A stretch of 64,000 bases of DNA from Schizophyllum amplum (GCA_007026445.1 VDMD01000116.1:1-64000), one strand, 5' to 3'. Positions 22,333-34,579 are shown, numbered from the stretch's first letter. Translations and numbers: made by a program. The notes: generated from the sequence alone by a model not told the origin.

Positions 22333-24498
22333 CTATGCGTTGAGATTAGAGAGACAGTACTCAGATACGCACACATGTACCTACTGCGAATATCTGTCAA
22401 TCACCAACACCGTTCCGCGCTGAGGGCAGGCTTCCCGTCCTGATATGGCCAGTCCTGCGCGATACGCTGCTTTTCCTCTGCAGAAGGAGCGGCTGCAAGC
22501 GCCGCCTGTCGGGCATCCTCCATCATCTTCTTCGCCTCGTCGTACTTCTCTGCGTGAACAAGGCCCTCATGTTCCCAATGCATGCCCAGACGGTCAAGTA
22601 CGTCGTTGCACAGCCCCATGGTACGCTCAAGTCGCGCCTCCTCTTGTTCCATCCGGCGCCTGTCTTCGTCGGAGAAAGCGGAGGGGAAAGACGCAAGAGG
22701 CGAGCCACTTTCGTCAGCACCAACCAGCACATTCCAGATGCGATGCACTGTTGCGATGCTTCGAGCGAGGGGTGCAAGCGAATACCCGCCTCGAGTAATG
22801 GCGGTGATAGGACTACAGGCAAGGCGCAGCACTCTCGCGCCTCCAGTGATGTCGTATAGGTCCTTCGCCAGCCGCGCATCTTGATCCCGCAGGGCGACTT
22901 CATGCCCATATGCCCGCCACGCGCGGCGCAGCGCATATTGCGCTGCTGCCTTATCCTCGTCGCATAAGTCGTCGTACCCATCAGCGAGCTTTGGTATGCC
23001 ATCTGCGGAGTGCTGCACCAGTGGTTCGGCGGATACCGTGAACTCGTACGCAGGCGGGACCCTGCACTGCAGATAGTAGGGCAAGACGGTGGCGCCCTGC
23101 CAGTCGATGATGCCGCTCAGCTCGAACGAGTCCGCATGTTCGTCCTCGACATCAATGTGTCCATCGACAATGATGTTGCCCGCGTGTAGATCGGGATGCC
23201 AGAGGGTGCAGCTAGTGCGCGAAGGAGACATATGGGGCACAAGCTCCTCGTAAACGGAGATGAGGTGGAGATATGCACCGTCGGGGTCCGCATCGAGCCC
23301 AGCTTTCACACTGGCGCGGGCACATGCGCCCAAAGCAAACATGTACGCGCGGTCGTCTGGCCCTGAATATAGCAATGAGCTATGTTCGATAAGGGGATGA
23401 AGTCACTTACAAGGGCCTCTGTCGATATCCAAGGTCGAGCGTCCAGCGCGCCAGAATTCGCGCTCGATGGTGGGACCTATGCGGAAGCGTTCCGAGTCCG
23501 CTGTCGTGATACCGTTGGAGTAGAGGGGCCGATCGCGCAATTGCTGAGAGACATCCTCTTTGTAGTATAGACTGCCGATCTGCGAGAATCCCAGCACATT
23601 CATCTGCACCTCGAAGAGTCGTAGAAAGGGCAAAATACGGAGGTAGGGATCGTCGGTGACATAGAAGTCGTTCTTGTCGAAATCCGAGAGTGATGCACCG
23701 GGAAACCGTTCATACAAAATGTATTCGGTGCCTACAGGAGTTTCTTCCGCGTGAGAAGACCACGCGCGGACCACAGGGACTGGAAATCCAAGCTCAGTGT
23801 CCAGATAATCCAAGGTCGCCACCTCGCTTGCAGTACAGAGATGTTTCGGCCCGGCGACAGGAAACGGTATCTTCAGAATGTAGTCCACGTCGTTGTCAAA
23901 GGTTAACGCAAACACGCGATTTGTAATGCCTATTATCAGTGAAAATGAGCAGCAAGGCGACAACGAGGATACATGCTCACCTTCGCTGATCTTCTTGAAC
24001 GACACACATCGTCTTGCGCAGGCAGACCGTACAGCTATATCAATGAGGGCCTCTATGTTGAAAGGCACGTAACGAAGTGCGAGCTCTGCATAAATCCCCT
24101 GGTCAATAGCAAGGCCGAGCGACGGGGTTACACGACGTACGCTGCTCGTCGTTGAACAGCCATCTATACTGCGTCATTGAGAACAAATCTTGCTCGTCAT
24201 ATATGGCCTGTTGTTCCGCGTGCGAGGTACTGTAATGAACCATACTATGCATGCGCTCAATGTTCCAAGAGGTTGGCAAGAGGAGAGAGGAATTGCGTCT
24301 TGGGGCGCGTCGGAGCGACGGGGCAAAGAGACCGCGTCGAGACAGCGTAAACGTGGGTTGAGGCCTCGACGTGCGAGGCACTTTCCAGAATCTGAACATG
24401 CTCTTGGTACACGCCCAGTAGCGCTGACAAGTTGGCGAGGAGCAAGTGAGGAGCCGAGTTGATAGGGCTCGGTATCTTGCGGTTCGGCGTTCGACGAA
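22333..24498. repeat. Segmental duplication, unit 1
   Basis: This unit is matched by 25000-27165. Homology begins at ctatgcgttgagatta just downstream of the stop codon and ends after the shared ggttcggcgttcg upstream of the start. Both units carry a full AIM9-like gene in the same orientation and have the same length of about 2166 bp, separated by 0.5 kb of unrelated sequence. Confidence 0.85.
22401..24399 (-). CDS. AIM9-like mitochondrial phosphotransferase-fold protein, copy 1
   Basis: The protein has the aminoglycoside-phosphotransferase/kinase fold and resembles 'altered inheritance of mitochondria protein 9'. The N-terminus is basic (MFRFWKVPR, RRGLFAPSLRRAPRRNS), fitting mitochondrial import. 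RWLFNDEQQLALRYVPFNIE follows, then NRVFALTFDNDVDYILKIPF (nucleotide-binding lobe). The Brenner-like catalytic motif is LWHPDLHAGNIIVDG and the metal-binding motif is SGIIDWQGATVLPYY. Introns lie near 24122-24164, between ISEG and ITNRV, and between DRGP and WPDDRAYMF. Compared with copy 2, an intron at the MVHY/DEQ junction has lost its 3' splice site and 33 nt of it read in frame (24198-24230). Its true substrate is unknown even in better-studied fungi. Confidence 0.85.
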
Positions 24499-25067
24499 GC
24501 GTTATCAAGCGAAGCTGTGGTTCAAGCGGCCTAGGACGCGTCTAGGTAGGAGTACGTAGTGTAGACGCGGCTGGGAATGCGAGGGGTGTGAGCACGTCAG
24601 AGCGAGAGGGAGGAACCCAGCACTCGACGAGGGCTGGGGTTTTGTCGGGTCGGCCGGCCGCGGGGGGCAGCGGCGGCGCACGTGGGTCACGTGACGCGCA
24701 TCTGCCGCCACCCACAACAACCGCGGACCGGCCGACGGAACGCAGAGACAGACGACGAGCACAGCCTCAGTCCAAGCGGAAAGCGCCTGAAGCGGACCCG
24801 TGCTGCCCGAGCGTTAGCGAGTCTGAAAAGGGAAGAGGAGGATGGGCAAACTGAGAACTGTCTGAGAGCTTCGAGGCGCGAGTAGACTCGAACCAGTCCC
24901 TCCTGCGCGGGGGCCGCCACCTTCGGCGGCGGGCGGTCGGGGCGGTCGGGCGGGAGTCGCACATCGGACTTGATCGGGCGAAAGGAAGTCGAGCAAAAGC
25001 TATGCGTTGAGATTATAGGGACAGTACTCAGATACGCACACATGTATCTACTGCGAATATCTGTGAA
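24400..25067. other. Spacer between duplicated units
   Basis: The first 100 bp still belong to unit 1 and the last 70 bp to unit 2. The middle is GC-rich, with purine-rich runs such as ggaagaggaggatggg and a block of CG-rich simple sequence near 24905-24960. No gene was seen. Confidence 0.45.
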
Positions 25068-27165
25068 TCACCAACACCGATCTGCGCTGAGGACAGGCTT
25101 CCCGTCCTGATACGGCCAGTCCTCCGCAATACGCTGCCTTTCCTCCTCAGAAGGAGCGGCTGCAAGCGCCGCCTGTCGGGCATCTTCCATTACCTTCTTG
25201 GCCTCGTCGTATTTCTCCGCGGGAACAAGGCCCTCATGCTCCCATTGCATATCGAGACGGGTGAGGACGTCGTTGCACATCCGCAGGATACGCTCAAGTC
25301 GCGCCTCCTCTTGTTCCATCCGGCGCGTGTCCTCGTCGGAGAAAGCGGACGGGAAGCGCACGCGAGGCGAGCCACTTTCATCAGCACCGACTATCGCAGT
25401 CCATATAGACTGCACGGTCGCGATACTTCGAGCGAGGGGTGCGAGCGAATACCCACCCTGAGTGACAGTCGTGACAGGGTCACAGGTAAGACGCAGCACG
25501 TTCGCGCCTGTAGTCGTGCCGTATAGGTCGTTCGCCAGTCGCGCATCTTGAGCCTGTATAACGATTTTGTGCCCAAGTGCGCGCCACGCGCGGCGCAGAG
25601 CATACTGCGCTGCTGCCTTGTCCTCGTCGCACACATTGTCATAATCGTCAGGGAGATTTGGTGTACCATCTGCGGCGTACTGCACCAGCGGTTCGTCGGA
25701 TGGCGTGAATTCGTACGCAGGGGGCACCGTGTACTGCAGATAGTAGGGCAAGACGGTGGCGCCCTGCCAGTCAATGATGCCGCTCAACTGGAACGAGTCT
25801 GCGTCCTCGACATCGATGTCACCGTCGACGATGATGTTACCCGCGTGTAGATCGGGGTGCCAGAGAGTGCAACTACTGCGCAAAGGGGCCATATGGGGCA
25901 CCAGCTCATCGTAAACGGAGATGAGGTGGCGATAGGCACCGTCGGGGTCCGCATCAAGCCCAGCTTCCACACTGGCGCGGGCACACGCGCCCAAAGCAGC
26001 CATGTATGCGCGGTCGTCTGGCCCTAAACATACCAGTCAGCTATGTTCGACAAGTGGATGAAGTCACTTACAAGGGCCCCTGTCAATATCCAGGGTCGAG
26101 CGTCCAGCGCGCCAGAATTCACGGTCGACGGTGGGACCTATGCGGAAGCGTCCCGAGTCTGTACCACTGGAGTAGAGGGGCCAATCGCGCAATTCCTGAG
26201 GGAGGTCCTCTTTGTAGTACAGACTTCCAATCTGCGAGAACCCCCGCACGGTCATCTGGTGCTCAAAACGTCGAAAAAAGGGCAGAATACGGATGTAGGG
26301 ATCGTCGGTGACATAGAAGTCGTTCTTGTCGAAGTCCGAGAGTGATGTACCGGGAAGCCGTTCATACAAAATGTATTCAGCGCCTACGGGAGTTTCTTCC
26401 GCGTGCGAAGACCATGCGCGGACCACAGGAACAGGAAATTCGAGCTCAGCGTCCAGATAATCCAAGGTCGCCACCTCGCTTGCAGTACAGAGATGCTTCG
26501 GCCCGGCGACAGGAAACGGTATCTTCAGAATGTAGTCCACGTCGTTGTCAAATTTTAATGCAAACACGCGATTCGCGATGCCTATAATAGGTGAATCTGA
26601 GCAGTAAGGCGAAACGAGGATAGGTGCTACTTACCCTCGCTGATCTTCTTGAACGACACGCACCGTCTTGCGCTGGCAGACCGCACAGCTATATCAATGA
26701 GGGCCTCTATGTTGAAGGGCACGTAACGAAGTGCGAGCTCTGCATCAGCCACCAGGTCAGCAACAGGGCCGAGCGAGGGGCGTAATCGGACGTACGCTGC
26801 TCGTTGTTGAACAGCCACCTACACTGTGTCATCGAAAACAACTCTTGCTCGTCTAAGAGATAAGTACATGTATACGGATGGTCGTTGGATGGCGCGTCGT
26901 TCCGCGTGCGACGTACCGTAATGCACCATACTATGCAGGCGCTGGGTATTCCAAGGCGTCGGCAAGAGGAGAGACGTACGTCTTGGGGAGCGTCGGAGTG
27001 ACGGGGCAAAGAGATCGCGTCGGGACAACACAAACAAAGATTGCGCCTTCCAAAATCTGAACATGCTCCCCATTGGCATAACATACGCTGGCGCTGACAA
27101 GTTGGCGAGGAGCAAGCAAGGAGCCGAGTTGGAAATCGGCATCTTCCGGTTCGGCGTTCGCCGAG
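25000..27165. repeat. Segmental duplication, unit 2
   Basis: This is the partner of 22333-24498, in direct orientation. Differences are spread along the unit as substitutions, with small indels in introns and one in the second codon cluster of the kinase-like gene. The duplication is therefore not very recent. Confidence 0.85.
25068..27064 (-). CDS. AIM9-like mitochondrial phosphotransferase-fold protein, copy 2
   Basis: This is a paralogue of the gene at 22401-24399. It has the same motifs: NRVFALKFDNDVDYILKIPF, LWHPDLHAGNIIVDG and SGIIDWQGATVLPYY, and it ends in DGKPVLSADRCW. The 64-nt intron 26853-26916 is intact here (gtacgt...cttag) and joins MVHY to DEQELFSMTQCRWLFNNEQ. The next intron ends gatgcag and gives QQLALRYVPFNIEAL. 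The presequence-like start MFRFWKAQSLFVLSRRDLF is shorter than in copy 1. Because the splice sites are orthodox, this copy is the better candidate for the ancestral form. Both copies appear coding; specialisation between them cannot be judged from sequence. Confidence 0.87.
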
Positions 27166-27851
27166 TCACGGTCGTCACTTTGTGCCACCCAGACTCTTCG
27201 CTGTCCGCACTCTGCACGCTGAGCGCTGAAATGCGAGGAGAGAGGCGTGTCAAGTTCAATGGAGGAGAATTTCAAAAAAAGCGAAGAGAGTGGTGGGCTC
27301 AATGGCGAAGAGAATGATTGGTAGAGTAATCGGGCACCATCCGTGGTTGCCCTCAAGTTGTCGATGGCGGGCTACTTTGTTCTCGGGGTTTGAATGACGA
27401 TGGCGCCAACGATCTAGCTGCTATGCAAATGTAGATATAATCAGGATGAATGAACTAAGGGTCCCAGAATATTTGAACCATCGTGCAGTTCACTGAACGC
27501 ACCTACGGAGACTGAAAGAACATCTCGCTCACATTGCTAACTATACAAGCAATTACTCGCGCATGTGGCGCATATTCTCCTACGATACAGATGTGCATAC
27601 TACAGATTCCGGGAAATTGACAAGCGGGGCCCGAGCAAGGAACATGGCAAGTCGAATCAAGAGACGTGGCGAGTCGGAGACATGACGAGTCAAAACGGAA
27701 GATATGGAAATGTCCGCGGAGCGTACTACAGGCACTACTCGAGGGCATCCGGGATGGATCTACTGAGAGGGGTAAGGCCATTGGGCCGGGATGGAGGCAT
27801 TACGTCGGTATGAGGCAGAATGCGAATGTAGGCGTCACCATCGAGAGCAAT
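27065..27851. other. Intergenic, 0.8 kb
   Basis: This lies between the AIM9-like copy 2 start and the DUF2408 stop. The first 100 bp are the shared 5' flank of the duplication. The remainder has no frame or repeat I can support. Confidence 0.4.
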
Positions 27852-29908
27852 CTATGCCTCCTGCGACACCGGCTCGTTCGCGGGGGTCCGCTGCCCACTC
27901 TCTGGTGTCTTCACTCCATCCGGACTCTGAGCGCCACCCGAGCTCGCTGTGATCTGCAAGCTGTCCCCACTTGCAGACGGCGTCCGCATGCTAGTCGTCG
28001 GGAACGACCCCGTCCTCTCGCCCGCCTGTGGCGTGTCCTCGTCGTCCTCGCTATCCGGCGGCTGATCCTGGTCATACTCGACATCTTGATCTTCGACGCC
28101 AGAGCCATCGTACTCTTCATCCTCGTCCTCAAAGTCCCCTTCGTCCATCGCTTCCTTGAGCTGGAGAACATATGTCAGTGATTCAGGATATTGTACAGCA
28201 AAGCAACTGTAGTAAAAAGGCGCACGCTCACCATCTCGATAAGCTCATGACACTCGTTCAGGTGTGCCATGACGATTCCCTGGCCCTCGGGGATCGAGCC
28301 GTCTTCGCCTACGAACTTGCCATCCTTGCGCATGGAGTCGATTTGGAAGAGGGCCAGTTGGTACTGAGAGGTTCGGGTCAGATACGGGGCAAGATGAAGA
28401 CGGCGGTGAGCCGTAGATCAACGAAAGGCATGGCGAGAGCACGAGAATTGGTGAGACGTACAGGATAGAGATCTCGAGGACTAAACGGGCCGCCATATTT
28501 GAGTACCTCGTTCAAGCACTTCTTGACCGTGGAGAGCTTGTTCGCGACCGGCATCAACTCCTCCGAGACCGGCTCGCTGGACGACAACAGACGGTAAATG
28601 AGACCATAACACCGGCGTAGAAGGTACAGCAGGACCTGACGAGTGATCAGAAAGGTGACACATATTTGTGGCACCCAGAACTCACATATTGTCCCGACGG
28701 CCGATTGCCCTCTTGGTCCACAAACTTGCCGTCGACCCGCATCTTGTCAATCTCCTGCAGACTCAGCGAATAGTTCCACAAGTCCGTCTCCCTCAGGCTC
28801 CACCGGTGGGTCAGCACCAGGCCCTCCAACTCTTGGCGGATCTGGCAGAGCCGGTCGTAGATCGGCAGCAGCGATGACGCGACGTTCTTGCTCTCGTCCT
28901 GCGCCTTGATCTCCTGCACGATCTCGAAGCATTCTTCGAGCGTCGACGAGCAGATCGCCTGCGACGACGGCACCACGCCGCCCGGGCCGAGGAACTTGCC
29001 GTCCACGCGCTGGCTGCGGCGAAGGTAAATGAGTGGGCTGGACTACGATGACGTGGAGCGGAAGGGAGGCTCACGAGTCGATTTTGCGGAGCTCTTCCAT
29101 GATGGGCTTCAGCTCAGCCTTGTGGGAGCCCTCCTTTGCGGCAAGCGTGACGAGGGCGCGCCGGAGCTTGACGAGGCGCTCGTGGATCGGGGTGAGCTCG
29201 GCGGAGAGGACGGACAGGTTGGCTTCCATGGAGCGGAGCAGGCTGTCGCATTCGTTCGCCTGGCGATCGAGGAGCTTGGTTATGGCGTTGTTCCTGCTTT
29301 GCTGCGATATGATTTGGCGAACGTCCTTGAGTCGCCGTCGGAACGGCGCCAAGTCGCTCTCGCTATACACAGCGGACTCGTTCATATGTTCCAAGATTTG
29401 CTGTAAGATGTCAGCATTCCGTGGACCATCACAGGGCGCGCCACACACCCTCATCGAAGCCAACTGGGAGTATGTTGCAGGCGCATCTCGCGTCTTTCCG
29501 ATCGTGAGGTAGAAGAGGGAGAGCAAGCTGAACACATCGGCAAGCGTCGCATCGACACGGTTGTTGTATGCAGATTCATCGTTGCGTACATCATTGAGCC
29601 TTGTCACTGCGATAAGTCAGCGGGATCGATCTAAGCGCCGAAGCTATTCAGCCTACGCACCTTGCTTCACAACCGCCTGGTACAGTGCATTAACGTCTGA
29701 CGACTTGATGTATTCGCCGCGATCCTTCTTGAGGGCCGTGAGTCTGTTACGAATGCTGTACCGTATCCATTAGCACCTCGCGCATGTTACCAGTAGATCC
29801 ATGCACACCTAATGAAGTTCTCTAATATAGAGAGCTCTGAAGCAGAATAAGCGTCTTGTAGCGCACTTGGATCCGAAAATATTCACCCTCTGGTGGTGGT
29901 GCAGCCAT
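27852..29908 (-). CDS. DUF2408-family fungal protein
   Basis: This is a conserved fungal protein of unknown function, largely helical. The short first exon MAAPPPE is joined by a 49-nt intron (GTGAATATTT...GCTTCAG) to ELSILENFIR. Family-like helical blocks follow: ITKLLDRQANECDSLLRSM, HERLVKLRRALVTLAAKEG, EECFEIVQEIKAQDESKN, YDRLCQIRQELEGLVLTHRW, KLSTVKKCLNEVLKYGGPF and QLALFQIDSMRKDGKFVGED. The motif 'DGKF' recurs three times (RVDGKFLG, RVDGKFVD, RKDGKFVG), suggesting an internal repeat. The C-terminus is acidic and Ser/Thr/Pro-rich (MDEGDFEDEDEEYDGSG) and probably disordered. About eight introns. Family assignment is from memory of the pattern and should be confirmed by profile search. Confidence 0.75.
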
Positions 29909-30478
29909 CCAATTACTTGGATATGAGGCGGCGATAATTGGAATCACTGAGTAATCCTTGGCAGTGGAAGCTCGGGAAAAGAACAAAGGACCCTGGACCG
30001 CGGAAGGCCGGCTCCGCTCAACCGAAGTTTCCCACGATCTTCAAGCTTCAACTTGCCACGGCTTGCCACATTCATGATTCAGGCCGTTACGGACTGCAAT
30101 CGCAACAAAGAATTTACGCTACTGGGTTCAAGCCGTGAAAATGAGCTCCGGTGCGGGACACCCAATGCATGTCTCTTTTGCGACGGCCCTGCGTCGAGGC
30201 ATTGAAGGGCCGCTGGCGACGCGTGAGGACGGACATTCCGGGACTATGACATGCATCCCTTCATCGCAGAGCTGCTTTGAGACCCCTCTATAGTCGCCCT
30301 ATGCGACCCTCTCCCTTCACCCTGCCCGTTGAGCCTGCCATGTAAGCTGCAAGGCTGTAGAGCTCGTCCAGCGACTATCGGTCGGAGTGCTGTGCTCTCA
30401 ACGCCAGGAGGTAAATTGTTACGCCTGGAAGCCTTTCCAAGCATTGTGTAACGCTCATTCAGCATCCACTCGAGAACT
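29909..30478. other. Intergenic, 0.6 kb
   Basis: This lies between the DUF2408 start and the next F-box stop. No gene, repeat or RNA structure was recognised. Confidence 0.4.
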
Positions 30479-32519
30479 TCAAGCTTCACAATCTGCGGAA
30501 GACAAGCATGAGCAACAAACTTCAGTAGAGAAGGACGTTCTGGTTCGAGACGCACTCCCATGGTTGGGCGCAGTCCGGAAAAGAATAGAAGGGAACACGT
30601 ACGAATCGCGTCGTTGGTACGTTAGATGGCAGGCGGCCTCCAGCCTGCCCTTCGTTGCTTCGTCCATGACGCTCGAGCCCTTCAACAGCACAAGGTCGAG
30701 ATCCTTGAGGGGTATGTGTGGCGACCGACGTCGCGATTTGACCATATACGCCAGAAGCTGGAAATCTATCTTCATCCGACCATGAAGCGACAGGCTCGTT
30801 AACCGAGGAAGAAGGGCAGCTGTAGAATGAGGGGAAGCGGCCATGGCGTTGAAAGTCGCGTACAACGGTAGCGTGTTGTGCCTGTCGTAGGAGATGTGCG
30901 TATGCTGGACGGCGAGCGAAACTAGCGCCGGAAGATGAGTGAGAATTTTTTGTAGGTCGCTGGATTGGAGATTGATGTCGATGAGGCTCAACGAGGTGAG
31001 AGGGTAGGATAGCCGGGAGAGGAAGTCCTTGAACTGCCCGTGCGGCCAGGTATTGAGGAAGAGTACATCCCCTGATCCGTCGCCATTTCCGCGTAAGCTG
31101 AGATTCGAGAGAATTGGCGCGTCGACGTGGTTGAAGAAATAGGGAATCTGCTCCGGTAAGCAAAACCCAATTTCCAGATCTTGCAGTGCATGCATGGTTA
31201 TCATGTCCCCCTCCCTATGGAGATGACGCGGCTGTTGAGAATAATAGCCCCACGAGTCAAGATACGCGCGAAGGTGCCGGAGGTGGAGACAGCGCCTCAT
31301 CGTCCATAGCAGGTCCGGGAGAAGCACGTATCCCGGCCGCCGTCTGTGGCATTCCTCCCGGATCGTCAGTCGCTCCAACTTCCAGTATGGGAAGTCGCCA
31401 AGCTCGACCGGACCCTCCCAGTGGCTGAGGCGAGGCGCGCACGCGAACATCCCAGAGATCGAAGACCCTACTTCGAAGAAAGTGGGGTCGAGCGTCACAC
31501 TTTCCAGGTTGTCAAAGCGTAGGGGTCCAGGGCTGTCCTCGTACAGCGGCAGGGTGCCCGCCATCTGGTCTACTATATGAAGGTGTCGCCAGCGACGGCA
31601 TGTCTCGACAAGGCAGCCGAGCATGGGGATGATATATTTGTATTCGTGGCTGTGGACAAGATCATGGTGGTGTGGATGGTGGGCGTCGAGTCGGAGGGAT
31701 ATGTCGAACGGATGCGACCCGGACAAAGACAGATAGTGGTCCAGCATGGTGTGCAGGGCCTCATACGACGGCGCAGTCCACGGGTCCTCGACCCCATTTG
31801 CTTGAAGACTCGCGCAGAAGTGGCGCACGCTGTCCATCTCGTAGCGAATGCTGGCAGCCCATAGCCGGGAGTGCACACGGGCGATCTGACGCCAATTTTG
31901 ATGTACTTGGCTGAGCGCCAGCGCCGTGAGCTCCCGGCCCCACGAACTGCGGTATTCGCCGCTGAGCACGAGTTCGCTGTCCGCGCAGGCGAAGTGGAAG
32001 ATGAGGGACAAAAGTTCCACCGGTAGGCTGTGTATATAGCAGAGAAGACGTGCACGCTTTGCCCCCGCGGCCCATCGCAGCGCCTGTTGTCGTAATTCAA
32101 GCTCAACGGCAGAGGCTCGCAGGCGAACGACTTCGTCGCCAAGCGCGTTCGCCTCTTGTTCTTCTAGAGCTGCTGCAGTCGATAAAGCTTGTCGTACCTC
32201 GTTGTAAGGGAGCGTCTCCACTGGAACGGACTGATACTGCGGCCCAACAATATAGTAAAGCGTCGTCGGGGGCGTACCGGTATGGTGCGGGGCAGGTTCC
32301 GGTGGTCGGGACCAACTGAGAAATAATGAGCGGCGTATAAGCTTTGCAGTTCTGTTGCTAGCTCACAAACTACCCATCTTTTCGCCCTCGAACCTGCTCC
32401 TCTTCGTCCCCCTGGTTCGTTATCGGAGTCAGACCCTGGCCGACGATCGTGGACCTAAAGAGTCGCAGCAGCGCTCGCCGCTTGAGTCGCCTATTGTCTT
32501 GGTCATCAGTATAGGTCAT
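30479..32519 (-). CDS. F-box protein with N-terminal coiled coil
   Basis: The protein is 660 aa after joining exon 32374-32519 to 30479-32315 across a 58-nt intron (32316-32373). The large exon alone has no ATG before its F-box; the small first exon supplies MTYTDDQDNRRLKRRALLRL and ends GRKDG, continuing WSRPPEP. A heptad-like coiled coil follows (ALSTAAALEEQEANALGDEV). The F-box-like helix is LPVELLSLIFHFA with ALALSQVHQNWRQIA. The rest is irregular leucine-rich sequence, as in other agaricomycete F-box proteins (YWKLERLTIREECHRRRPGY, LTSLSLIDINLQSSDL). A probable SCF adaptor with unknown target. Confidence 0.82.
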
Positions 32520-33082
32520 CTACACCATATATAGACGTCAAGGTCCTGACCTTCGCCAGTGAGCTGTAAGTGAAGTTGAGCACTAGACAGGGGCTGTTCG
32601 GAGGTGAGCGAAAGGGACAAGGACAAGATAGGAAGCTGCGCGAGTGGTCACAGCACGTGGTTGCGTAACCGGGCGGGACGCGCTGGACGCGCTGGTATTA
32701 ATAATCGGATGTGCATTGCGAGGGGACAACCTCACAAAAGAAGCACCTGTCGATACCACCAATGTAGGTCGACTCGGACCGTGAATGACCTGCATAGAAC
32801 TGAAGGTCATCGCCGACCACGGCAACAAATGAGACAGGAAAGCAAGAAAGGTTCAGCAAATCGCTCTGGACGCGTGGCCGCAACTGCCAGGCTCCTGTAG
32901 CATTAACAATTAGATTAGGGCCTAATGCAACCTATCATGTCATTAACGTAGCAAGAGATTATGCCGAACGAGGGAAAGGGTGCTGGAGCGAATACTTGGG
33001 ATGACTCTGAAAACCGTTCGTCAGCGGGCTATCTTCTCGAACTTCGCGCAGTTCATGCACCTCACCGAGTTTTTCCGGACTG
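32520..33082. other. Intergenic between two F-box genes
   Basis: This 560-bp stretch contains short AT-rich parts near 32930. I see no gene, repeat or RNA in it. Confidence 0.4.
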
Positions 33083-34579
33083 TTAGATCATGGTTACAAT
33101 CGACTCTCCGGCCCCTTTACAGTCGGTAGCGGTGCGTCGCTGGATGGCGACTTCCGCCAGTACGTCCTCGGGAGGGCCGGGTTCGATATCGTTGATCTCA
33201 AGTATCTCCAGGTCGGACAACCGCTCGATGACGCCGTAGAACCCTGAAGGCCGAAAGAACACAATGGGCATGCTCTTCAAGGCGAATTCGGTGATGACGC
33301 ATTCGGAGCGCACGAGGAACCGGTCAAAGATATCGTGCGGCCAAAGCCACATTCGATAGTCATCCAGGTGACCCATGTGCAGCCGGAGCGTTGTAAGACT
33401 GGGCGCAGTGAGAACCCAGAACATGTAGTAGAGGACGTATAGGTTGTCGGTTTTCACCTCCAAAAACTCCAGGTCGGGCAGGGGAATGGGGGTCCGTTCA
33501 GGAAAGTCGCCGCCCTCGGGTAACGTGATGGAAACGTTCAGCTCCTGGAGGGCGCGGCATTGGCGTAGGAGGCTGCGAATGTTGGTGATGCTCGTCCACG
33601 CCGGCCCCGTCGTGAAGGACGTAAGCTGCGTCCAGGGTAAGACGGGGATCGTGTTCAGATGGTTGATGCATTGTGACCAAGAGCAGAGAAGAGGTGCTTC
33701 GCTGAATAACGTGACATCACCTATAGGCTCGGCTATGGGGGATATTATGTCCACCCTGCATAGCTGTTCCGGGATTATGGACTCCTCCACCCGCAGAAAC
33801 TCGTCGTCGATCTGCTGCATGACGTGCATGGACAGCCTACAACAATGCCAGCGCCGAAAATGAGCAGCAAACGCAGCGATGATCTTCCGAAACATCGTCA
33901 AATCTTGCTCCACCACGACGAGGTCGAAGCAGATTGGATGAGGTTCCGACCGAACGAGGTAGAGAGGCAGCGCCTTTTCGAATCTGTATACGTCCCTGTC
34001 GTTCGGAGGGACGTAGGTCGTTTTGGAGGCCTTGGCTGAACTCCGGAGAGCCGGTATGTTGACTTTTATCTCTATGCACCATAGATCGATTGCCTGCACA
34101 GCGACCGACCGCCATTTGTGGCACACCTGTGACAGGATGATGGCGCACGGCTTGCCGCGAAGAGGAAACTGGAGTAGGGTGCCCGTGGTGCAGTTGACTT
34201 CTTGAAATATCATCGCGAGGACGTCCCTTGGGATGCGACGTATCGGAGCCGCCAATGCGCGCTGTTGCTGGGAAAATTGCACCAGAGCCTTGCGATGCTG
34301 CTGCAATGTCCGAGTGACAGACTGCAGCCGTTGTATCTCCCGACCGAACAGACGGGCCTGTTTCTCGGCGTCCTGAGCGGCAGAGGAGGACATGTAGACG
34401 CCTTTGGAAGGATGGACGTCTTCCCTGAGAGTTTGAAGAGCATCGTTCGTCGGCGAGAAGGCCATATCGCGTGATACCGTTAGGTCGCATCCCGTGCACA
34501 GCGATACGCGACCAGCTGTTTGCATTTCTGCGACTGTGTCACTGTCTAGGGTCAGCTGCGTCAATAGCATTCGTTTCAT
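33083..34579 (-). CDS. F-box protein with N-terminal CxxC motif
   Basis: This single-exon gene of 498 aa starts at the ATG at 34579 (MKRMLLTQLTLDSDTVAEMQ). Near residue 30 there is CTGCDLTVSRDMAFSPTND, followed by a coiled coil (EKQARLFGREIQRLQSVTRT). The F-box-like helix is IPRDVLAMIFQEV, with AIILSQVCHKWRSVAVQAI, and then weak leucine-rich repeats. The same order (CxxC, FSPxxxxL, coiled coil, F-box, WR motif) is found in the gene at 56245-57639, so the two are paralogues. The function is probably that of a ubiquitin-ligase adaptor; the role of the CxxC part is unknown. Confidence 0.82.
   Translation of the reverse strand: MKRMLLTQLTLDSDTVAEMQTAGRVSLCTGCDLTVSRDMAFSPTNDALQTLREDVHPSKGVYMSSSAAQDAEKQARLFGREIQRLQSVTRTLQQHRKALVQFSQQQRALAAPIRRIPRDVLAMIFQEVNCTTGTLLQFPLRGKPCAIILSQVCHKWRSVAVQAIDLWCIEIKVNIPALRSSAKASKTTYVPPNDRDVYRFEKALPLYLVRSEPHPICFDLVVVEQDLTMFRKIIAAFAAHFRRWHCCRLSMHVMQQIDDEFLRVEESIIPEQLCRVDIISPIAEPIGDVTLFSEAPLLCSWSQCINHLNTIPVLPWTQLTSFTTGPAWTSITNIRSLLRQCRALQELNVSITLPEGGDFPERTPIPLPDLEFLEVKTDNLYVLYYMFWVLTAPSLTTLRLHMGHLDDYRMWLWPHDIFDRFLVRSECVITEFALKSMPIVFFRPSGFYGVIERLSDLEILEINDIEPGPPEDVLAEVAIQRRTATDCKGAGESIVTMI

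Noticed and set aside
24870..24920. Possible tRNA on the minus strand, because ctggttcgagtct resembles a B box
   Set aside because: The flanking bases do not form a T stem, and no A box or acceptor stem was found at the right distance.
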